NCBI GenBank assembly: GCA_035290045.1
Contig: DATDVH010000042.1
Span: 1-17,339 of the forward strand
Direction: 5' to 3'
From: DATDVH01 sp035290045
Lineage (GTDB): Bacteria; Patescibacteriota; Microgenomatia; UBA1406; HO2-37-13b
Length of the DNA: 17,339 nucleotides
Each line of letters begins with the position of its first letter. The stretch's first letter is position 1. The notes under the pieces are model-generated. The model saw only the letters and a list, made by a program, of their open reading frames with translations. It was not told where the DNA came from and did no database searches. The position numbers and the translations under genes are program-made. Positions 14,449 through 17,339 of the stretch are shown in pieces.

Positions 14449-15609
14449 CTAAAGAAGCAGATCGGGAATATTTCTCCAACTGAAGATAGTAATATCGCTT
14501 CTTTTTTGTATCTCATCCCCGCCATATACCATACAGGCATGTTGAGCAGAGGTTAGATTCTTCCAATAGTCCAAATTAGTAAAATAATCGTCAGTGATTG
14601 TTTTCCCTGATTTGATCTCAATAGGCAGTAATTTTTTTCCCGTTTCAAAAATACAATCAATTTCATGTCCGACTTTATCCCTCCAGAAATAAAACGGGGT
14701 TGAGATGCCTCTGTTTAATCTATATTTAAATAGCTCCGATATCACCAATGATTCAAATAAATTACCTTTGAGCGGATGCGATAGAAGCTGTTGGCTATTT
14801 TCAATGCGTAAAAGCGACGAAGCGAGCCCGGTATCGTAAAAGTACAGCTTGGGCATTTTTACCAATCTTTTCTTAAAGTTTTTATAATGGGGTTTTAAGA
14901 GAAAAATAATAAAACTTGTCTCCAATAGGGAAAGCCATGACTTTGCCGTGTTGTGAGTGATGCCGCAGTCGTTGGCAAGAGAAGACAGATTTAATAGTTG
15001 TCCTATATTGCCAGCGCACATGGCGATAAAACGTTGAAATGCGTTGAGATCAGTAATGTTTTTAACCTGTCTTACATCGCGTTCCACATACGTTTGTATG
15101 TAGTTCAGATACCAGTCGCGTGGATTGAGTTTCGTCTCGTATAAACGCGGGTAAAAGCCTTGATAAAGATAATGGATATATTCTTTAGACGTATATTGAG
15201 TGTATGATAATTCTTCAAGGCTTAAAGGCAACAGATGAAGGATGGCGACGCGACCTGCCAAAGTTTGGCTGATTCCTTGATAGAGAAGAAAATTTTGCGA
15301 TCCGGTCAAGATAAATTGCCCAGGATTTTTATTTTGGTCTATTACGCCTTGCATGTAAGAGAGTAGTTGAGGTGATCGTTGTATTTCATCAAAGATAATC
15401 GGTGGTTGGTACGTGGTAAGAAATCCTCTTGGATCATTTTCTGCAAAACTTCTCGTATCTAAATCTTCAAGAGATATATAGCGCATACGAGGAAAGGTAT
15501 GTTGCACTAAGGTTGTTTTCCCCGATTGTCGTGGTCCGACAACAGCGACAACCGGAAAGCCTTTGGCCAACTTTTTCAATTGTTTTGTTGCAATGCGTGT
15601 AATAAGCAT
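14449..15609 (-). CDS. AAA-type ATPase with DUF4143 C-terminal domain
   Basis: The family joins an N-terminal P-loop ATPase to a C-terminal winged-helix and nuclease-fold region; its cell role is poorly defined. From the ATG at 15609 (386 residues) it shows Walker A GPRQSGKTT (25-33), Walker B IIFDEIQ (71-77, D74 and E75), and sensor-like FILTGSQN (99-106). A helix-turn-helix-like stretch LANDCGITHNTAKSWLSLLE (211-230) follows. The end keeps the restriction-enzyme-like core GHEIDCIFETGKKLLPIEIKSG (314-335: D318, E331, K333). The length and all motifs fit an intact member. An upstream ATG at 15639 lies beyond the predicted -10, so I use 15609. Its promoter overlaps a tandem palindrome, pointing to repression, possibly by its own product. 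Confidence 0.9.
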   Translation of the reverse strand: MLITRIATKQLKKLAKGFPVVAVVGPRQSGKTTLVQHTFPRMRYISLEDLDTRSFAENDPRGFLTTYQPPIIFDEIQRSPQLLSYMQGVIDQNKNPGQFILTGSQNFLLYQGISQTLAGRVAILHLLPLSLEELSYTQYTSKEYIHYLYQGFYPRLYETKLNPRDWYLNYIQTYVERDVRQVKNITDLNAFQRFIAMCAGNIGQLLNLSSLANDCGITHNTAKSWLSLLETSFIIFLLKPHYKNFKKRLVKMPKLYFYDTGLASSLLRIENSQQLLSHPLKGNLFESLVISELFKYRLNRGISTPFYFWRDKVGHEIDCIFETGKKLLPIEIKSGKTITDDYFTNLDYWKNLTSAQHACMVYGGDEIQKRSDITIFSWRNIPDLLL

Positions 15610-15619
15610 GTATAAATAG

Positions 15620-15647
15620 TGTATAACAGATATGGACAATTTGTCAA
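15620..15647 (-). promoter_or_regulatory. Promoter of the AAA/DUF4143 gene
   Basis: On the minus strand consensus TTGACA (15642-15647), 16 bases, TATACA (15620-15625), then 10 bases to the ATG. No Shine-Dalgarno, so nearly leaderless. The -35 lies inside the first palindrome of the operator. Confidence 0.6.
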
Positions 15648-15666
15648 TAGGATTTACAATTTGTCC
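15635..15666. promoter_or_regulatory. Tandem palindromic operator
   Basis: GACAATTTGTC (15635-15645) is a perfect palindrome around its central base. ACAATTTGTCC (15656-15666) repeats its core. The two centres, 15640 and 15660, are exactly 20 bp apart, about two helical turns, so two dimers would sit on one face of the DNA over and upstream of the -35. Confidence 0.55.
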
Positions 15667-15710
15667 AATATAAAAGATTAGTAATTATATCACTTATAGT
15701 ATTTTACCTC

Positions 15711-15738
15711 TTGACATATGTATTTTATGTTATAAAAT
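15711..15738 (+). promoter_or_regulatory. Promoter of S-box-like module copy 2
   Basis: TTGACA (15711-15716), 16 bases, TAAAAT (15733-15738): the same boxes and spacing as before copy 1, with a different spacer sequence. Start near 15745. Confidence 0.7.
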
Positions 15739-15756
15739 AGGTTCAATTGAAAATAT

Positions 15757-15869
15757 AAATCAAGAGTGAGGGGGAGAGTTTTGGCTCGATAATCCCTCCC
15801 GCAACCGAGCATATCTTAAGAAATATGATGCGGTGCGAAAGCCAACCCTTGTAAAGAGAGGGACGATTT
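15757..15869 (+). ncRNA. SAM-I (S-box)-like aptamer, copy 2 (orphan)
   Basis: The core is nearly identical to copy 1: AAATC/GATTT P1, AAGAG, P2 with loop TTGG, GCAACC, GGTGC, and CCAA for the pseudoknot. The P3 arm is wholly different yet still pairs: CCG (15805-15807) with CGG (15831-15833) and CATAT with ATATG. P4 changes from CCTTT/AAAGG to CCCTT/GAGGG. The kink-turn region reads GATAAT where copy 1 has AATGAT. No plus-strand gene follows within the next 1.3 kb. Confidence 0.7.
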
Positions 15870-15927
15870 GATCCTAATATACGCGAGAATGCGTATAAAA
15901 AAAGGATACACGATTTTTTCGTATAAG
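15870..15927 (+). ncRNA. Conserved 3' domain of module copy 2
   Basis: ATCCT (15871-15875) pairs with AGGAT. The inner stem is TATACGC/GCGTATA, one pair longer than in copy 1 through an A to G change that restores pairing. ACACGATTTTTTCGTATAAG is identical to copy 1. The ACACGAT complement found before the copy 1 terminator is missing here. Confidence 0.55.
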
Positions 15928-15937
15928 GGTTTTATCT

Positions 15938-15963
15938 AACCTCTCTTTCAGAAGAGGTTTTTT
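15938..15963 (+). terminator. Intrinsic terminator of module copy 2
   Basis: AACCTCT and AGAGGTT around CTTTCAGA, then T to 15963. The stem gains an outer A-T pair compared with copy 1 and loses an inner one. With no gene after it, the RNA likely ends here at about 220 bases. Confidence 0.7.
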
Positions 15964-15973
15964 ATTCCGATTT

Positions 15974-16166
15974 AATTTTAACTCCTTCATCACCACGGTG
16001 ATGGCGCAACCTACAAAAGAAGTGTGTTTTTTTGGTTTGGACGAAAAATAAACTGAAAGCTTGATTCGCCAAAGTTTCATCAATAAAAATGGATATATAA
16101 ATTGTGGTGAATATCTTTTTATATAAACAGGGAGAAAATAGAGAAAAGATAAAGAGTATCCTCACA
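15974..16166. other. Gene-free stretch after module copy 2
   Basis: No credible gene is seen. A palindrome, CATCACC-AC-GGTGATG, lies at 15988-16003. Two short minus-strand open frames here have no start signals and overlap the RNA module or each other. Confidence 0.5.
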
Positions 16167-16910
16167 TCAAGATTTTTTACACCCTATTGAGCGTGCGCCA
16201 AAAAAAGATTGAGTCTCAATAGTAGTATAAGAGGCAAATGAAAGTTCTCCCCATGGATAGAATTGTGCGACAAGCGGTAGATTGTGAGTATTATTCCATG
16301 ATCCTAATAAACGACAGGGGATGACTCTATAACCATTTTCAGCTTTGATATGGTCAAGCCATGCACCTGTACGGTCGTGAAAATCTAAGCTGGCAATGAT
16401 ATAGGCTAAAAGATGCATGCCTTGACGATTTTGTTTTTGAAATGTGGTGCTTAATTCTTGATCTGTAGTATCGGTGTATTGAGGTGTGTCTGACGATTCA
16501 ATATCAAGCCAGCCATGGATAGCGGTATTTTTTATATTTTGACCAATCGTGTTGTTCCAATAAGAGCTTTTAATCTCGGGATGCATAGAGATTAAGTGGG
16601 GGAGAGTGATTTCTTCAGGGTTATAAATAAGCATTCTTTCTTCTGTTCCTAATGTATCAATTTCATCTTGTGTATAGGGGCATGGTTTGATTGTAATTTT
16701 ATCAAAGTGACCTCTTTCATTCAGACAGTTCCATCGTTTTTGCCAATAGTCAGTCAGAGAGTGGGGAGTGAGTGGTTTATTTTCAAATTCGCGCAGTGCT
16801 TCAGAAAGAGTTGGCTCAATAGGGCATGGTTTTACTCTTTTATATAGAGGGATGGGTGAATCTATAAAATTGCACGAATTTTCTTGCATAAGAGCTGTAT
16901 TATACTCCAT
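16167..16910 (-). CDS. Unknown 247-residue protein
   Basis: The family is not recognised. There is no signal peptide or membrane helix. It has several Trp and Cys residues and conserved-looking blocks: TDYWQKRWNCL, SSYWNNTIGQN, a central helix LLAYIIASLDFHDRTGAWLD, and a C-terminal stretch NGYRVIPCRLLGSWNN. It starts 6 bases after the stop of the small gene at 16917-17159, so the two form an operon. No independent promoter is needed. The unusual aromatic richness suggests a folded domain, but no enzyme motif is visible. Confidence 0.7.
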   Translation of the reverse strand: MEYNTALMQENSCNFIDSPIPLYKRVKPCPIEPTLSEALREFENKPLTPHSLTDYWQKRWNCLNERGHFDKITIKPCPYTQDEIDTLGTEERMLIYNPEEITLPHLISMHPEIKSSYWNNTIGQNIKNTAIHGWLDIESSDTPQYTDTTDQELSTTFQKQNRQGMHLLAYIIASLDFHDRTGAWLDHIKAENGYRVIPCRLLGSWNNTHNLPLVAQFYPWGELSFASYTTIETQSFFGARSIGCKKS

Positions 16911-16916
16911 TTAATG

Positions 16917-17159
16917 TTATTTTGAAGGCGAGGTTGGAAGAAGAGGATGAGAAGGGGTTTCTGGTATAGGTTCCCATCCTTCAGGGCATTCATCAGGTAC
17001 TACAATATCATAAAGATCTTTTTTAATGGTTTCATAAATATCATAATGATCATTTTTAATGGTTTCATATTTAATAGGTTCATCTAATTTGTCAGGCGGT
17101 ATTGTTTCAGATTGTTTTTTTGTAAGTTCTACTCGTTCATGCACGGTTTCTTTTGACAT
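16917..17159 (-). CDS. Unknown small acidic protein with tandem repeat
   Basis: From the ATG at 17159 the product is 80 residues, charged, with an 11-residue tandem repeat (YETIKNDHYDI then YETIKKDLYDI) and a Pro-rich tail (GWEPIPETPSHPLLPTSPSK). It may be flexible or helical. An upstream in-frame start exists (17177), but the promoter placement favours 17159. It is the first gene of a two-gene operon and sits beside the 3' end of a transposase gene. Confidence 0.65.
   Translation of the reverse strand: MSKETVHERVELTKKQSETIPPDKLDEPIKYETIKNDHYDIYETIKKDLYDIVVPDECPEGWEPIPETPSHPLLPTSPSK
17005..17070 (-). repeat. 33-base tandem duplication inside the small gene
   Basis: Two units of 33 bases (about 17005-17037 and 17038-17070) differ at only a few positions and give the 11-residue protein repeat, consistent with a fairly recent in-frame duplication. 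Confidence 0.7.
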
Positions 17160-17166
17160 AAATGAT

Positions 17167-17194
17167 AGTGTACACAATTTTTAGAAAAATGCAA
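17167..17194 (-). promoter_or_regulatory. Leaderless-type promoter of the 80-residue gene
   Basis: On the minus strand TTGCAT (17189-17194), 16 bases, TACACT (17167-17172), then 7 bases to the ATG at 17159. No Shine-Dalgarno. It lies in the 43 bases between the transposase end and the gene. Confidence 0.45.
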
Positions 17195-17202
17195 GAGTAT
17201 GT

Positions 17203-17339
17203 TCAGGACCTATACATACGATACAGTTGATGAGTTTGTTTTTCAACTTGTAATATAACATATTCAGCAGGTGTTTTATACCCTAACGCCTGATGAAATC
17301 TGCGTTGATTGTATTTGGTGTTAAACGCCATACATTGTT
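17203..17339 (-). CDS. Transposase with integrase-type core, C-terminal end only
   Basis: A minus-strand frame enters at the window edge and ends at 17203. The readable 44 codons include FNTKYNQRRFHQALGYKTPAEYV, the conserved end of the integrase catalytic core (YN..R.H.aLgy.tPaeY) found in IS3- and IS481-type transposases. The DDE residues lie outside the window. The element's end should be just past the stop, around 17180-17203, but no terminal repeat can be confirmed without the other end. Confidence 0.75.
   Translation of the reverse strand, partial: QCMAFNTKYNQRRFHQALGYKTPAEYVILQVEKQTHQLYRMYRS

Noticed and set aside
15874..16165. Two short minus-strand open frames after the unknown 247-residue gene
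   Set aside because: They overlap the RNA module or each other, lack start signals and are not protein-like.
1..17339. CRISPR array
   Set aside because: No regularly spaced direct repeats with unique spacers; the repeats seen are coding low complexity or the two RNA modules.

Overview
The window is AT-rich, tightly packed chromosomal DNA from a bacterium. The gene mix suggests a reduced-genome lineage of the Candidate Phyla Radiation (Patescibacteria, perhaps Microgenomates). That mix is a giant surface protein with a prepilin-type N-terminus and a CARDB-like C-terminus, a secreted glycosidase-like protein with a dockerin-like tail, an ATPase of the DUF4143 type, MntA/HepT, and many orphan proteins. 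The placement is an inference from gene style; no rRNA or other marker gene is present.

Layout. Positions 1-2280 (minus strand) hold a partial unknown gene, a retropepsin-like aspartic protease and a class B penicillin-binding protein. Positions 2316-8094 (plus) hold two surface proteins: a signal-peptide-bearing clan-A-type glycoside hydrolase, and a 1323-residue protein with a prepilin-like anchor, a Pro/Thr-rich stalk broken by helical modules, a metalloprotease-like domain whose zinc site has been lost, and a CARDB-like end. Positions 8100-11146 hold two pentose-phosphate enzymes (an Rpe-like epimerase and RpiB), a polytopic membrane protein, and a mntA-hepT toxin-antitoxin pair joined to rpiB by start/stop overlaps. 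The rpiB frame carries an insertion of about 216 bp. On the opposite strand this insertion looks like one or two small RNA genes, one of them a tRNA-like cloverleaf.

Positions 11234-11508 and 15711-15974 carry two copies of one structured RNA module: promoter, S-box (SAM-I)-like aptamer, extra conserved hairpin, intrinsic terminator. Their stems differ by large compensatory changes. Copy 1 leads into three unrecognised genes (11542-14400). Copy 2 has no gene downstream and looks like a stand-alone terminated RNA. Between them on the minus strand is an AAA/DUF4143 ATPase whose promoter carries two palindromes exactly 20 bp apart. The right end has two small unknown genes and the 3' end of a transposase with an integrase-type core.

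A recurring theme is initiation without a Shine-Dalgarno. Several -10 boxes lie 7-10 bases before the chosen ATG, so many mRNAs may be leaderless or nearly so. The points most worth attention are the RNA-bearing insertion in rpiB, the paired S-box-like modules, the degenerate metalloprotease on a pilin-type anchor, and the tandem operator.
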